Assembly: GCF_009720775.1 (NCBI RefSeq)
Contig: NZ_WNKW01000001.1
Coordinates: 1,819,394 to 1,883,393 of the forward strand
Reading direction: 5' to 3'
Length of the DNA stretch: 64,000 nucleotides
Source: Pseudoduganella danionis
Lineage (GTDB): Bacteria; Pseudomonadota; Gammaproteobacteria; Burkholderiales; Burkholderiaceae_D
This document shows positions 45,366-54,079 of this stretch, piece by piece. How positions within the stretch are numbered: the stretch's first letter is position 1; each line of letters opens with the position of its first letter. Under the pieces are notes generated by a model. The model did not search any database. It saw only the letters and a program-made list of their open reading frames with translations, and was not told where the DNA came from. The position numbers were made by a program, and so were the translations under genes.

Positions 45366-45986
45366 TTAGTGGCCTGCAGCAGCGCCACCGAGCTTGGCCA
45401 GCAGCTGGCCGATAGGATCCACGTGCAGCCATGCGAAGGCGCCCAGCGCAATGCCCACGCCCGCCACGCCGTAGGCCAGCCCCATCATCCACTTCTTGCG
45501 GGTCAGCAGGGTGATCGCAGCCAGCGAAATGGCGATCTGCTCGGCCGTCGTGGCCAGCGCCCACTGGTGGTGCTGGTGCATGGATTCATCGGACTTGTGG
45601 TTCCACTCTTTCGACGAGTCTTCCCACTTCTCCGCTTCCTTCTTGATGTCTTCCTTCTCGTGCTTGTAGCGCGCTACTTCCGCTTCGTATTTCTTCGGGT
45701 CGACACCGGGCAGCGTCATGGCCAGCTCGGCCAGATTCTGCTTGCTCGACTTGGCCTGATAGTAGTTCCAGCTATTGGCCGCCTGAGTCTTGTCGATGGC
45801 CGCATTGTTCTTGAACAGGGCTGCATCGTTCTGGGTGGCGCCGCCGAGGTAGCCGAACAGCGCGCCCACCGTGGCCAGTATCGCCGTCATGACGGCAATG
45901 TTGTTAGAAAAGTCATCGCTGCCATGGGCAGCGTGTTCTACCGCGTGGTCGTGCGGGCCATGAACGTGAAAACCGTGACCGGACAT
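45366..45986 (-). CDS. DUF4337 membrane protein
   Basis: A 206-residue protein with a His-rich start (GHGFHVHGPHDHAVEHAAHG), a first hydrophobic segment (NIAVMTAILATVGALFGYLG), a charged coiled-coil region (EAEVARYKHEKEDIKKEAEK) and two C-terminal membrane segments (TTAEQIAISLAAITLL and MMGLAYGVAGVGIALGAFAW). It matches the DUF4337 family of unknown function. The His-rich N-terminus might bind metal. It follows folA by 17 bases on the same strand. Confidence 0.9.
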   Translation of the reverse strand: MSGHGFHVHGPHDHAVEHAAHGSDDFSNNIAVMTAILATVGALFGYLGGATQNDAALFKNNAAIDKTQAANSWNYYQAKSSKQNLAELAMTLPGVDPKKYEAEVARYKHEKEDIKKEAEKWEDSSKEWNHKSDESMHQHHQWALATTAEQIAISLAAITLLTRKKWMMGLAYGVAGVGIALGAFAWLHVDPIGQLLAKLGGAAAGH

Positions 45987-46003
45987 ATCGTGTTGCCTTT
46001 AGA

Positions 46004-46507
46004 TTAATTTGAATTGGTAATGTCTGCCTTGCGGCGCAGTGTAACAAAAGCGTATGACAGTTTCGTGTTTTCGGAAACGTGATTTTCCCGTTCCGTCTCC
46101 TGCCACACATTGGCATCCGGTTCGGGGAAGAAAGCGTCGCAATCGAAGGTGGCGGCGATTTCCGTGATAATCAAGCGGCTGGCCAGCGGCAGGGTCTGGC
46201 GATAGATTTCTGCACCGCCGATCACAAAGCCTTCGGCACCGTCCAGCAGGGCGAGAGCCTGCTCCACCGAAGTCACCACTTCCACGCCTTCATGCTGCCA
46301 CGCAGCGTTGCGCGTGATGACGATGTTGCGGCGGTTGGGCAGAGGGCGGCCGATGGAATCAAAGGTCTTGCGGCCCATGATGATGGGGTGGCCGCTGGTG
46401 GTGCGCTTGAAGTGCGCGAGGTCTTCCGGCAGCTTCCACGGCAGGGTGTTGTTGATGCCGATGCCGCGCTGGGCGTCGGTGGCGACGATGATGGTTAATT
46501 TGCTCAT
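46004..46507 (-). CDS. folA: Dihydrofolate reductase
   Basis: A 167-residue enzyme reducing dihydrofolate to tetrahydrofolate. Motifs: ATDAQRGIGINNTLPWKLPED (with the family's GINNTLPW loop), the NADPH-binding GRKTFDSIGRPLPNR, and IGGAEIYRQTLPLA. It belongs to the thyA-hydrolase-folA cluster, which supplies dTMP and regenerates the folate that thymidylate synthase oxidises. Confidence 0.97.
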   Translation of the reverse strand: MSKLTIIVATDAQRGIGINNTLPWKLPEDLAHFKRTTSGHPIIMGRKTFDSIGRPLPNRRNIVITRNAAWQHEGVEVVTSVEQALALLDGAEGFVIGGAEIYRQTLPLASRLIITEIAATFDCDAFFPEPDANVWQETERENHVSENTKLSYAFVTLRRKADITNSN

Positions 46508-46548
46508 GGTGTGCAGTGCAAAGGTGAGGCGATATTATCGTCGAAATT

Positions 46549-47268
46549 TCAGGCCGCGGACATGGCTGTTGCGGCCAGTCGCGCGTGAAATTGATGCAGA
46601 TCGTGGCTGACGGCATGTGCCAGTTCCAGCGGCAGCATGTGGCCCGAGCCCTCATGCAGCGACAGTTGCGCGGCAGGCAGATTTGTATGCATTTCGATCA
46701 GATCAGCAGGGTTGACCAGTTGATCCTGCATGGCGCCTATCAGCAGCACAGGGCAGCGGAGTTCGCCCAGCCGTTGCATCAGGTCGGGCCGCTCCATCGA
46801 AGCGGTGAACTGGGCCAGCAGCACATCCTTGCCCAGATCGAGCGCCATCTGCTGGATGATGGCCACCGTATCGGCATCATCGAGATGATCGGGATGCAGA
46901 ATCTCGCGCAGGCGGATGCGGCTGATGCCCATGTAGGGCGTACGCTCCAGCATAGGGATGATGCGCTGGCGGGTCTGGATTTCACCGGCACTCAGGCCGC
47001 GCGCGGAATTGGCGATCAGTATCAGCGACTGTACACGCTCCGGATGCTGTAGCGCATACTCCATGGCCAGATAGGCGCCTAGCGAAAAGCCGACCAGATG
47101 GGCGCGCGCTGCGCTGTGCTGGGCGATCAGCGCATGCATCTGCTGGCGTGTGCTGGCCTCGTATAGCGGTACATGGTGGCAGTCGTACTGCCCATCCAGT
47201 TGTGGCAGTACGCGGGACCACATTCTGGCATCGCATAGCGTGCCGGGAATGAAGTCCAGTCGCGTCAT
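46549..47268 (-). CDS. Alpha/beta hydrolase in the thyA-folA operon
   Basis: A 239-residue hydrolase. The nucleophile elbow is [14 protein letters not shown], the oxyanion region is [12 protein letters not shown], and the His is in [10 protein letters not shown]. The ATG at 47268 overlaps the thyA stop as ATGA, showing translational coupling; the frame beyond it extends into thyA and is discounted. Its substrate is unknown. It sits between thyA and folA, which are often adjacent. Confidence 0.9.
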   Translation of the reverse strand: MTRLDFIPGTLCDARMWSRVLPQLDGQYDCHHVPLYEASTRQQMHALIAQHSAARAHLVGFSLGAYLAMEYALQHPERVQSLILIANSARGLSAGEIQTRQRIIPMLERTPYMGISRIRLREILHPDHLDDADTVAIIQQMALDLGKDVLLAQFTASMERPDLMQRLGELRCPVLLIGAMQDQLVNPADLIEMHTNLPAAQLSLHEGSGHMLPLELAHAVSHDLHQFHARLAATAMSAA

Positions 47269-48236
47269 ACTGCCATCGGCGCCGTGATCGGCGCGTGGTG
47301 CTGATAGCCTTCCAGTGTGAAGTCGCCAGGTTCCACCAGTTCCAGCCACTCGGGCTGGTACTTGCCGGTGACGGCGAAGTCGGGCACGCGGTCGCTGATG
47401 CGCAGTTGCGGCGCAGGGTAAGGCGTACGGGTGAGCTGCTCCGTCACCATTTCCATGTGGTTCTCGTAAATGTGGGCGTCGCCGATGAAGTAGCTGAACC
47501 AGCGTGGCGTGTAGCCCGTCAGACGGCCGACCAGATGCATCAGCGCGGCGCCTTCGGCCAGATTGAAGGGCGTACCGAGGCCGAGGTCATTGCTGCGCAC
47601 GTACAGACACATATTCAGTTCGCGCGTGGTGGGATTCGGGATGAACTGGTACAGCAGGTGGCAGGCCGGCAGCGCAACAGAGTCCAGCACTGCCGGATTC
47701 CAGCCGTGGAACAGGATGCGGCGGCTGGACGGATTATTGACGATGGTGTCCAGACATTCGCGCAACTGGTCGATGGATTTATGCAGCAGCACTTTGGTCA
47801 CGCCGCCATCATCGAACTGGGAAATCAGGCGGAAGCCGTTGTTCTGGGCGTCGGCGATCTGCGCTGGCTGATCCACATCGATCAGCTTGAAGCCGGGCCA
47901 CTGGCGCCACTGCACGCCGTAGACGGGGCCGAGGTCATCTTCGCCCAGACGGTAGGGGTTGGCCAGCCACTGCTGGTTTTCATTGGCATTCTGATCCCAC
48001 ACTTTGCAGCCCAGCGCGCGGAAATCCGCCGCACTGCGCGAGGCGCGCATGAAGGCGCACAGTTCGCCCACTATGGACTTGAAGGCCAGCTTTTTGGTGG
48101 TCACGGCGGGGAAGCCCTGCTGCAGGTCGAAGCGCATCATGGCGCCCGGTACGCTCAGGGTACGGATGCCGGTGCGGTTGTCTTGCCAGCTCCCCGTGTC
48201 GATCACGGTCTGGATCAGTTCCTGATATTGCTGCAT
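47265..48236 (-). CDS. thyA: Thymidylate synthase
   Basis: A 323-residue enzyme methylating dUMP to dTMP using methylene-tetrahydrofolate. The catalytic Cys192 lies in [11 protein letters not shown], and the N-terminal QNRTGI-type phosphate loop is seen as [13 protein letters not shown]. It is longer than E. coli ThyA (264) because of an insertion of about 50 residues (around 85-160), as in the longer Lactobacillus-type enzymes. GGAG lies 7 bases ahead of the ATG at 48236, just after a T6 run and a hairpin. It leads the thyA-hydrolase-folA unit. Confidence 0.97.
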   Translation of the reverse strand: MQQYQELIQTVIDTGSWQDNRTGIRTLSVPGAMMRFDLQQGFPAVTTKKLAFKSIVGELCAFMRASRSAADFRALGCKVWDQNANENQQWLANPYRLGEDDLGPVYGVQWRQWPGFKLIDVDQPAQIADAQNNGFRLISQFDDGGVTKVLLHKSIDQLRECLDTIVNNPSSRRILFHGWNPAVLDSVALPACHLLYQFIPNPTTRELNMCLYVRSNDLGLGTPFNLAEGAALMHLVGRLTGYTPRWFSYFIGDAHIYENHMEMVTEQLTRTPYPAPQLRISDRVPDFAVTGKYQPEWLELVEPGDFTLEGYQHHAPITAPMAV

Positions 48237-48242
48237 ACAATG

Positions 48243-48272
48243 CTCCAAAAAACACGCGGCTCGCCCGAGCCG
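48243..48272 (-). terminator. Terminator-like hairpin immediately before thyA
   Basis: On the minus strand CGGCTCG and CGAGCCG form a tight stem, followed by CGTG, TTTTTT and then GGAG. It can end the upstream DEAD-box transcript or act in the thyA leader. Confidence 0.65.
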
Positions 48273-48313
48273 GAAAACCTGCTATTTTAGCAGCGCTGGT
48301 AGTGCGTTGCTGG

Positions 48314-49798
48314 TTAGCGCGCGCCACCTTTGGCGCGGCGCGGATTGCCTTGCGCCTGTGCCTTGCCGGCCGAACGCGCCAGCGACTTGGCGCCGCGACC
48401 ACCTGTGACGATGATGGTGCCTGCACTGGCGGCACGGCCTGCGCCGGCCTTAGAACCCGCGCCATTGCCAGTGCCGCTTTTGCCAGCGCTGCTGGGCTTG
48501 GCCGTGGCGGTGCCGGTAGTTTGCGCCTGCTTGGCCGCTGCGCGTCCGCCCGGTGGCCCCGTGAACGGTCGTTTCTTGCGTGGCGCTTCGGCAGCGGCCT
48601 TTTTGGCTGCGGCGAGGGCCGCGCCTTTAGACCCCGTTTCCGGCACGCGGTGGTCGGCTTCGAAACCGGCTTCCTCGACTCGATGCAGCACCTGACCGAT
48701 CAGGCCCTCGATATCTTTGAGCAGCTCCACTTCATCGGCACAGACCAGTGAAACGGCTTCGCCTTCCATGCCCGCGCGGCCAGTACGGCCGATACGGTGC
48801 ACGTAGTCTTCTGCCACGGTGGGCAGATCAAAATTCACCACCTGCGGCAGCGCTTCGATATCGAGGCCGCGTGCCGCCACATCGGTGGCTACCAGCAGCT
48901 GGACTTCGCGCTGCTTGAAGCGGTCGAGTGCGCGCAAGCGCATGGGCTGGGTCTTGTCGCCATGGATGGCGTCGGCCGTGTAGCCATGCTCCTGCAGGGT
49001 CTTGATTAGCGCTTCCACGCCTTTGCGCGTCTTCACGAAGATCAGCACCTGTCCCCAGCGGTGTTTTTTCAGCAGGTGCAGCAGCAGTTCCGGCTTGCTG
49101 CGCTTGTCCGTGGGGATCAGCCACTGGCGCACCGTCTTGGTGGTGGTGTTACTGGCGCTGACCTGTATCGTCACCGGGTCGCGCAGCATGCCGCTGGCCA
49201 GCTGGCGGATCGCGTCGGAGAAGGTGGCCGAGAACAGCAGCGTCTGGCGCTGCTTGGGCATGGCGGCCAGCAGAATGTCCAGATCACGTTCGAAGCCCAG
49301 ATCGAGCATGCGGTCGGCTTCATCCAGCACCAGTGTAGTCAGCAGCTCGAAGCTGATGGCTGCCTGATCGTGCAGATCCAGCAAACGGCCCGGTGTGGCC
49401 ACCAGCACGTCCAGCCCCTTGCGCAGCTTGCTGATCTGGCCTTCGATCGGCACGCCGCCGTAGGCCACAGCACATTTGAGCGGCAGGTTGCCGCCATAGC
49501 TGCGGAAGCTCTGGTACACCTGCTCGGCCAGTTCGCGCGTAGGCACCAGCACCAGCGTGCGCACGGCTTTCGGCGCCGTTACGCCTTCCAGCAGCAGTTT
49601 CTGCAACTGGGGCAGGGCAAAGGCGGCCGTCTTGCCGGTGCCGGTCTGCGCTGCCGCCATCAGGTCGCGCCCTGCCAGCACGGCCGGTATGGCCTGTTTC
49701 TGCACGGGCGTGGGCTGGCGGTAGCCCAGTGATTCCAGTGTGCGCTGTAGGGGGTCGATCAGGCCTAGGGCTTGGAAGGTCATGGTGGTGTCATTCAA
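48314..49798 (-). CDS. DEAD-box RNA helicase, RhlE-like
   Basis: A 494-residue ATP-dependent RNA helicase. Q motif (GYRQPTPVQKQAIP), Walker A AQTGTGKTAAF, PTRELAEQVY, VATPGRLLD, DEAD in VLDEADRMLD, SATFS, and VATDVAARGLDIE with HRIGRTGRAG are all present. The C-terminal 110 residues form a Lys/Arg/Ala/Gly-rich basic tail, typical of RhlE-like helicases that bind RNA. The start is the first ATG; a second lies five codons later. Confidence 0.95.
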   Translation of the reverse strand: MNDTTMTFQALGLIDPLQRTLESLGYRQPTPVQKQAIPAVLAGRDLMAAAQTGTGKTAAFALPQLQKLLLEGVTAPKAVRTLVLVPTRELAEQVYQSFRSYGGNLPLKCAVAYGGVPIEGQISKLRKGLDVLVATPGRLLDLHDQAAISFELLTTLVLDEADRMLDLGFERDLDILLAAMPKQRQTLLFSATFSDAIRQLASGMLRDPVTIQVSASNTTTKTVRQWLIPTDKRSKPELLLHLLKKHRWGQVLIFVKTRKGVEALIKTLQEHGYTADAIHGDKTQPMRLRALDRFKQREVQLLVATDVAARGLDIEALPQVVNFDLPTVAEDYVHRIGRTGRAGMEGEAVSLVCADEVELLKDIEGLIGQVLHRVEEAGFEADHRVPETGSKGAALAAAKKAAAEAPRKKRPFTGPPGGRAAAKQAQTTGTATAKPSSAGKSGTGNGAGSKAGAGRAASAGTIIVTGGRGAKSLARSAGKAQAQGNPRRAKGGAR

Positions 49799-49842
49799 TC
49801 AGAAAGGCGGGCAGTGTAACAGCACTGCGCCGGAGCAGCCGA

Positions 49843-50946
49843 TTATTCTGCGCGGGCGGTGGCCAGCGTCAGCTCGGCGGACCATAGCGCGAGGATGTCG
49901 CGCACGCGCTGGTCCGGCAGTGTCAGCAGATTATCGCCGATATACAGCTCGACGTAGCTGTGCTGAGGCAGCGGCGCATGGTTGGCCGCATTGAACAGCC
50001 AGATGCCATGCTCGCCTGCGATACGGTTGCGGATGTCGGTAGCCTGCTCGCGGCTGACGGGCAGGTGCAGATGCAGCATGCTGGCTTGCGGCCAGGCGGG
50101 ATTTGGCACCAGCAGCGGGAAATCACGCAAGATTTCGTACAGCCATACGGTGCGGGCGTAATACTCGGGCATGGCAGCCAGCCGCTGATCGAACTGCATG
50201 GCGGCTGCGACCACATACGGCGTGCGCTGATAGACGTTGCCGCCCTGACGACGGAACCATTCCTGTGCCTTGGCGACGAAGCCGGCCTTGCCCAACAGGA
50301 CTGCGCCACCCATGCCGCCTATTCCCTTGTACAGCGATACATACACGGAATCGAAGCCCTGTGCGATTTCTGCAGCGCTGCGGCCATAGGCACTCGCGCA
50401 TTCCCACAGGCGGGCGCCATCCAGATGCAGGTGGATATTGTGTGCGTGGCAGTGGTCCTTGATGGCTTGCAGCTCTTCCCAGCTCTGGCACTGGCCGCCG
50501 ATTTCGCGCATCGGCAATTCCAGTGTGGCGGCGCCCAGCCGGTCCGGTATGGCCTGCAGTTCGCTCACGCTCCACGGACGGTGCGGGTCGCCCACCTGCA
50601 GCGCCTTGAAGTGGTCAAACAGGCTGTGGTTGCTGCGTTCGTGGCGCAGGATGTGGGAGGTGGGATGCAGGGCCACCAGCGGGCTGCCCCGTTCCTCGCA
50701 GGCGACGCGCAGCGCCGTGGCCTGCGTCATGGTGCCGGTAATGCAGAACAGGGCTGCTTCGAAACCCAGCAGGGTAGCCAGTTTCTGTTCCAGTTCCTGT
50801 ATCAGCGTGCCGCTGCCATACACATCATGGGCCACGTCGTTGGCGGCGCTCCACTCGGCCATGGCGGCAAACAGTTGAGCAGGCGTAGGCTGGCGGTGAC
50901 CGGGCAGGTGAGTGGTGCAACTGGCACGCAGTTCGGCATCGGTCAC
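49843..50946 (-). CDS. Low-specificity L-threonine aldolase-like PLP enzyme
   Basis: A 367-residue fold-type I PLP enzyme of the beta-eliminating lyase/threonine aldolase family. The probable PLP Lys is K207 in VYVSLYKGIGGMGGAVL, with Asp176 in HLHLDGARL binding the pyridine nitrogen. The family's DVYGSGTLIQELE segment is near residue 41. The N-terminus (residues 1-30, SCTTHLPGHRQPTP) differs from classical LtaE, so the substrate could be another beta-hydroxy amino acid. It lies between the DEAD-box and MsbA-like genes on the same strand. Confidence 0.87.
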   Translation of the reverse strand: MTDAELRASCTTHLPGHRQPTPAQLFAAMAEWSAANDVAHDVYGSGTLIQELEQKLATLLGFEAALFCITGTMTQATALRVACEERGSPLVALHPTSHILRHERSNHSLFDHFKALQVGDPHRPWSVSELQAIPDRLGAATLELPMREIGGQCQSWEELQAIKDHCHAHNIHLHLDGARLWECASAYGRSAAEIAQGFDSVYVSLYKGIGGMGGAVLLGKAGFVAKAQEWFRRQGGNVYQRTPYVVAAAMQFDQRLAAMPEYYARTVWLYEILRDFPLLVPNPAWPQASMLHLHLPVSREQATDIRNRIAGEHGIWLFNAANHAPLPQHSYVELYIGDNLLTLPDQRVRDILALWSAELTLATARAE

Positions 50947-50976
50947 GGCTATCCTCTCAGGTCTGTTGGCGGGCGA

Positions 50977-52815
50977 TCAGTGGCCAGCGTGTACGTGGTG
51001 GAACTGCAGCGCTGCCAGATTGGCGTAGATACCGCCCAGTTCTACCAGCGATTTGTGGGTGCCCGTTTCGACGATGCGGCCGTCTTCCATCACGATGATG
51101 CGGTCGGCCCGCTGCACCGTGGCCAGACGGTGCGCGATGATGACGGTGGTTCGGCCTACCATGGCCGCTTCCAGCGCCGATTGCACCAGACGTTCGGATT
51201 CGGCGTCCAGCGCGCTGGTGGCTTCGTCCAGCAGCAGCAGCGGCGGGTTTTTCAGCAGGGCGCGGGCAATCGCGATACGCTGACGCTGGCCACCGGACAG
51301 GCGCACACCGCGCTCGCCGAGGAAGGACTGGTAGCCCTGTGGCAGACGTTCGATGAATTCGTGCGCTGCGGCCAGCTTGGCGACGGCGATCACTTCTTCG
51401 TCGGTGGCGTCGGCACGGCCGTAACGGATATTTTCCATCGCGTCGGCCGAGAAGATCACCGTATCCTGCGGCACGATACCGATGGCGCCGCGCAGTGTGT
51501 GCAGATCGAGGCGGGTGATGTCGACGCCATCGAGCTTGATGCTGCCCGACTGCGGATCGTAGAAGCGCAGGAACAACTGGAACAGCGTGGTCTTGCCGGC
51601 ACCGGAAGGGCCTACGACTGCCACGGTTTCACCGGGCTTGATATCCAGCGTCAGGTGCTGCAGCGCAGCCGTATCGGGACGCGAAGGATAGCTGAAGCCG
51701 ACATCCTGCAGGCTCAGGGCGGCGCCGGAAGCAGCGCGTGGCGGCAGTGCCAGCGGCTGGGCTGGCGATTCGATCTTGGACTTCACGGATATCAGCTCCA
51801 GCAGGCGCTCGGTAGCGCCGGCCGCACGCTGGGCTTCGCCCATGACTTCGGACAGCGCGCCGATGGCACCGGCCACGATGGAAGCGTACAGGATGAACTG
51901 GCCCAGATCGCCGCCCGTCATGCTACCGGCCAGCACGGCGTGTGCGCCCAGCCACAGCACGAACACGATGGTGCCGAATACCAGCACGATGGCCAGCATG
52001 GTCAGGAAGGCACGTGCGCGGATACGGCGCATGGCTGTGCCGAACGCGCTTTCTACCGAGGCGCCGAAGCGGCTCGATTCGATTTTTTCGTGGGTGAAGG
52101 CCTGCACGGTGGGCATGGCATTCAGGATTTCACCGGCCATGGCCGAGGCGTCAGCGATGCGGTCCTGCGAATCGCGCGACAGTTTGCGCACGCGCCGGCC
52201 GAAGATCACGATAGGCAGCACGGTCAGTACCAGCAGGCCGATAATGATGGCCGACAGCTTGACGCTGGTGACAAACAACATGATCAGACCGCCGATGAAC
52301 AGCAGCACATTGCGCAGCGCCATGGAGATGCTGGTGCCTACCACGGCCTGTATCAGCGTGGTGTCGGTGGTGATACGCGACAGGACTTCGCCAGTCTGGG
52401 TGGTTTCGAAGAATTCGGGACTTTGCGTCACCACATGCTGGTAGACGGCGCTGCGGATATCGGCCGTGACGCGTTCGCCCAGCCACGAAACCGTGTAAAA
52501 GCGCGCTGCCGTGGCCAGTGCCAGCAGGGTGGCGAGGCCGAACAGCGCGAGGAACACCAGATCGACGTGCTGGATGCTCTTGGCACCGGCACCGCCGAAA
52601 CCCAGATCGATCATCTGCTTGAAGGCAGCGGGTATGGCCAGCGTGGAACCGGCGGCAACGACCAGCGCTACCCCGGCCATGGCGAACTGGCGCTTGTAGG
52701 GCGCCAGAAACGGGGCCAGACCGCGCAGGGTGGCGAGGCTGCCTTTCTTGGCTTCGCGGGCGGTGGAGGGGGCGGCGGCGGGGGCGGTGCTGGCTGCGGT
52801 GGTGCTAGTGGTCAT
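50977..52815 (-). CDS. MsbA-like ABC exporter (fused permease-ATPase)
   Basis: A 612-residue half-transporter. An N-terminal tail (Ser/Thr/Ala-rich, 20 residues) precedes six membrane helices (about 45-330), then an ATPase domain with Walker A GPSGAGKTTLF near 401, signature LSGGQRQRIAIARAL and Walker B PLLLLDEATSALD. The H-loop is IAHRLATVQRADR. It functions as a dimer exporting a lipid, drug or peptide; the substrate cannot be read. The gene ends 30 bases before the threonine-aldolase-like gene. Confidence 0.94.
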   Translation of the reverse strand: MTTSTTAASTAPAAAPSTAREAKKGSLATLRGLAPFLAPYKRQFAMAGVALVVAAGSTLAIPAAFKQMIDLGFGGAGAKSIQHVDLVFLALFGLATLLALATAARFYTVSWLGERVTADIRSAVYQHVVTQSPEFFETTQTGEVLSRITTDTTLIQAVVGTSISMALRNVLLFIGGLIMLFVTSVKLSAIIIGLLVLTVLPIVIFGRRVRKLSRDSQDRIADASAMAGEILNAMPTVQAFTHEKIESSRFGASVESAFGTAMRRIRARAFLTMLAIVLVFGTIVFVLWLGAHAVLAGSMTGGDLGQFILYASIVAGAIGALSEVMGEAQRAAGATERLLELISVKSKIESPAQPLALPPRAASGAALSLQDVGFSYPSRPDTAALQHLTLDIKPGETVAVVGPSGAGKTTLFQLFLRFYDPQSGSIKLDGVDITRLDLHTLRGAIGIVPQDTVIFSADAMENIRYGRADATDEEVIAVAKLAAAHEFIERLPQGYQSFLGERGVRLSGGQRQRIAIARALLKNPPLLLLDEATSALDAESERLVQSALEAAMVGRTTVIIAHRLATVQRADRIIVMEDGRIVETGTHKSLVELGGIYANLAALQFHHVHAGH

Positions 52816-52957
52816 CGTTTGCTAGTTCTTGATAGTGTTACGGTGTAGACGTTGCTACGGTCTCGATATTGTTACGATTTGGTGTTGCCTACATTTGTTG
52901 CCTGTTCTTGCTCGGCCAGTGTCGCTTATTTGTGACACCGGTCTATTCCTGATCTTG

Positions 52958-54079
52958 TCAGAATTTTATCGCCTGCACATAACCTGTCATCTCCAGGTAG
53001 GCATGTCCGGCCGGTTTGCCGTCGCGCTCCAGCGTCACGGCACCCTCCCAGTAGACTGCGCCGGTCGAGCGGCGCGAATCCAGTTCCTGATCGTCCATCA
53101 GTGGCGTAATCTGCCACACGCTGCTGCCGGTGGTGAGGCGCGTCGCGACCGGATAGTTCGCTCCTGTACGGGGCGAGCGCCAGTGCCGCTCGGGCGCAAA
53201 GCTGACCTGCTCAGGCAAAAACTGTGTGATCTTACCGGATGCGTCGCGCCATGTCGCGTGCGACCATAGTTTAGCACCGGCCTTGTTGCGAATCTGGAAA
53301 GCCATCAGGGCGCCGCCATCAGCCAGATTGGCGCCTATCCAGTCCCAGCCCGCAGCATCGGCACTGAGCACCTGGCTGGACCACTCGTGGTCTAGCCAAC
53401 TGCTGCCGCTGACGGCCACGCGCTGGCCGGCGCGGGTGAGGTAGCCCGTGGTGCGCAATTGCGGTTCGCTGTAGTAATAGCTGGCCGCCAGTGGCTCCTT
53501 GCCCTTGCGCGAGTAGCCCGCCTCGCCCTGCAGCAGGCGTGGCTGGGTGGGGGCCAGCGTCAGATCGAGCTGGAAGCTGGCGGCGTTGAGCAGCACGCGG
53601 TAGCTGCCGTCGGGCTGGCGCTGCATGCTCCAGTCATCCAGTTTGATATCCGTATTGCCTGCTTTGACGTAGGACAGCCCGAAACCTTCGCGGCCGTTGC
53701 GCTGGTCGTGCAGGAGCTGGCCGCGCGCGGGATCGGCGATCGCGGCATGGCCGATGATGATCTGTTTGGGTGCGAACTGGCTGGGGTTGGCGCGGTCGTG
53801 GCTAGTGGCGCTACGGAAGAAGGTCACCTGAAAACCGAGTGGCTTGCCATCCGGTGTCTTGAGCCAGCCGGTGGCGTACCACCATTCGGTCTTGTAGTCG
53901 GGGTGGGCGCCAGTATCGGCGGGGAAGCTCAGGGCCTTGCCTGCGGTGAGGGGCAGCACGGGCAGGAATTCTGGTGCGGCTGCCGTCGCCGTGGTGCAGA
54001 GGCTCGCGACGATCAGCAGCGCGCAGTATGCGGGCGTGCGTGTCAGTCGGGCCATCAGTGGGTTTAGCAAGCTGGCCAT
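52958..54079 (-). CDS. AttH/carotenoid-hydratase-like exported lipocalin-family protein
   Basis: A 373-residue protein with an N-terminal signal peptide (AYCALLIVASLCTTATAAA). The body resembles the AttH/CrtC hydratase-fold proteins: HPDYKTEWWYATGWLKTPDG, GFQVTFFRS and SWLDHEWSSQVL. The ATG at 54079 overlaps the permease TAA as TAATG, so the two are translationally coupled; the open frame reaches 54199 inside the permease. In agrobacterial att genes an AttH-type protein is paired with an FtsX-type permease, which matches the arrangement here. Likely an envelope or lipid-handling function, unproven. Confidence 0.88.
   Translation of the reverse strand: MASLLNPLMARLTRTPAYCALLIVASLCTTATAAAPEFLPVLPLTAGKALSFPADTGAHPDYKTEWWYATGWLKTPDGKPLGFQVTFFRSATSHDRANPSQFAPKQIIIGHAAIADPARGQLLHDQRNGREGFGLSYVKAGNTDIKLDDWSMQRQPDGSYRVLLNAASFQLDLTLAPTQPRLLQGEAGYSRKGKEPLAASYYYSEPQLRTTGYLTRAGQRVAVSGSSWLDHEWSSQVLSADAAGWDWIGANLADGGALMAFQIRNKAGAKLWSHATWRDASGKITQFLPEQVSFAPERHWRSPRTGANYPVATRLTTGSSVWQITPLMDDQELDSRRSTGAVYWEGAVTLERDGKPAGHAYLEMTGYVQAIKF

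Noticed and set aside
45199..45564. The full open frame upstream of 45288 as a separate gene
   Set aside because: It lies antisense-like within the DUF4337 coding region in another frame and lacks a start signal; only the short leader part is considered.
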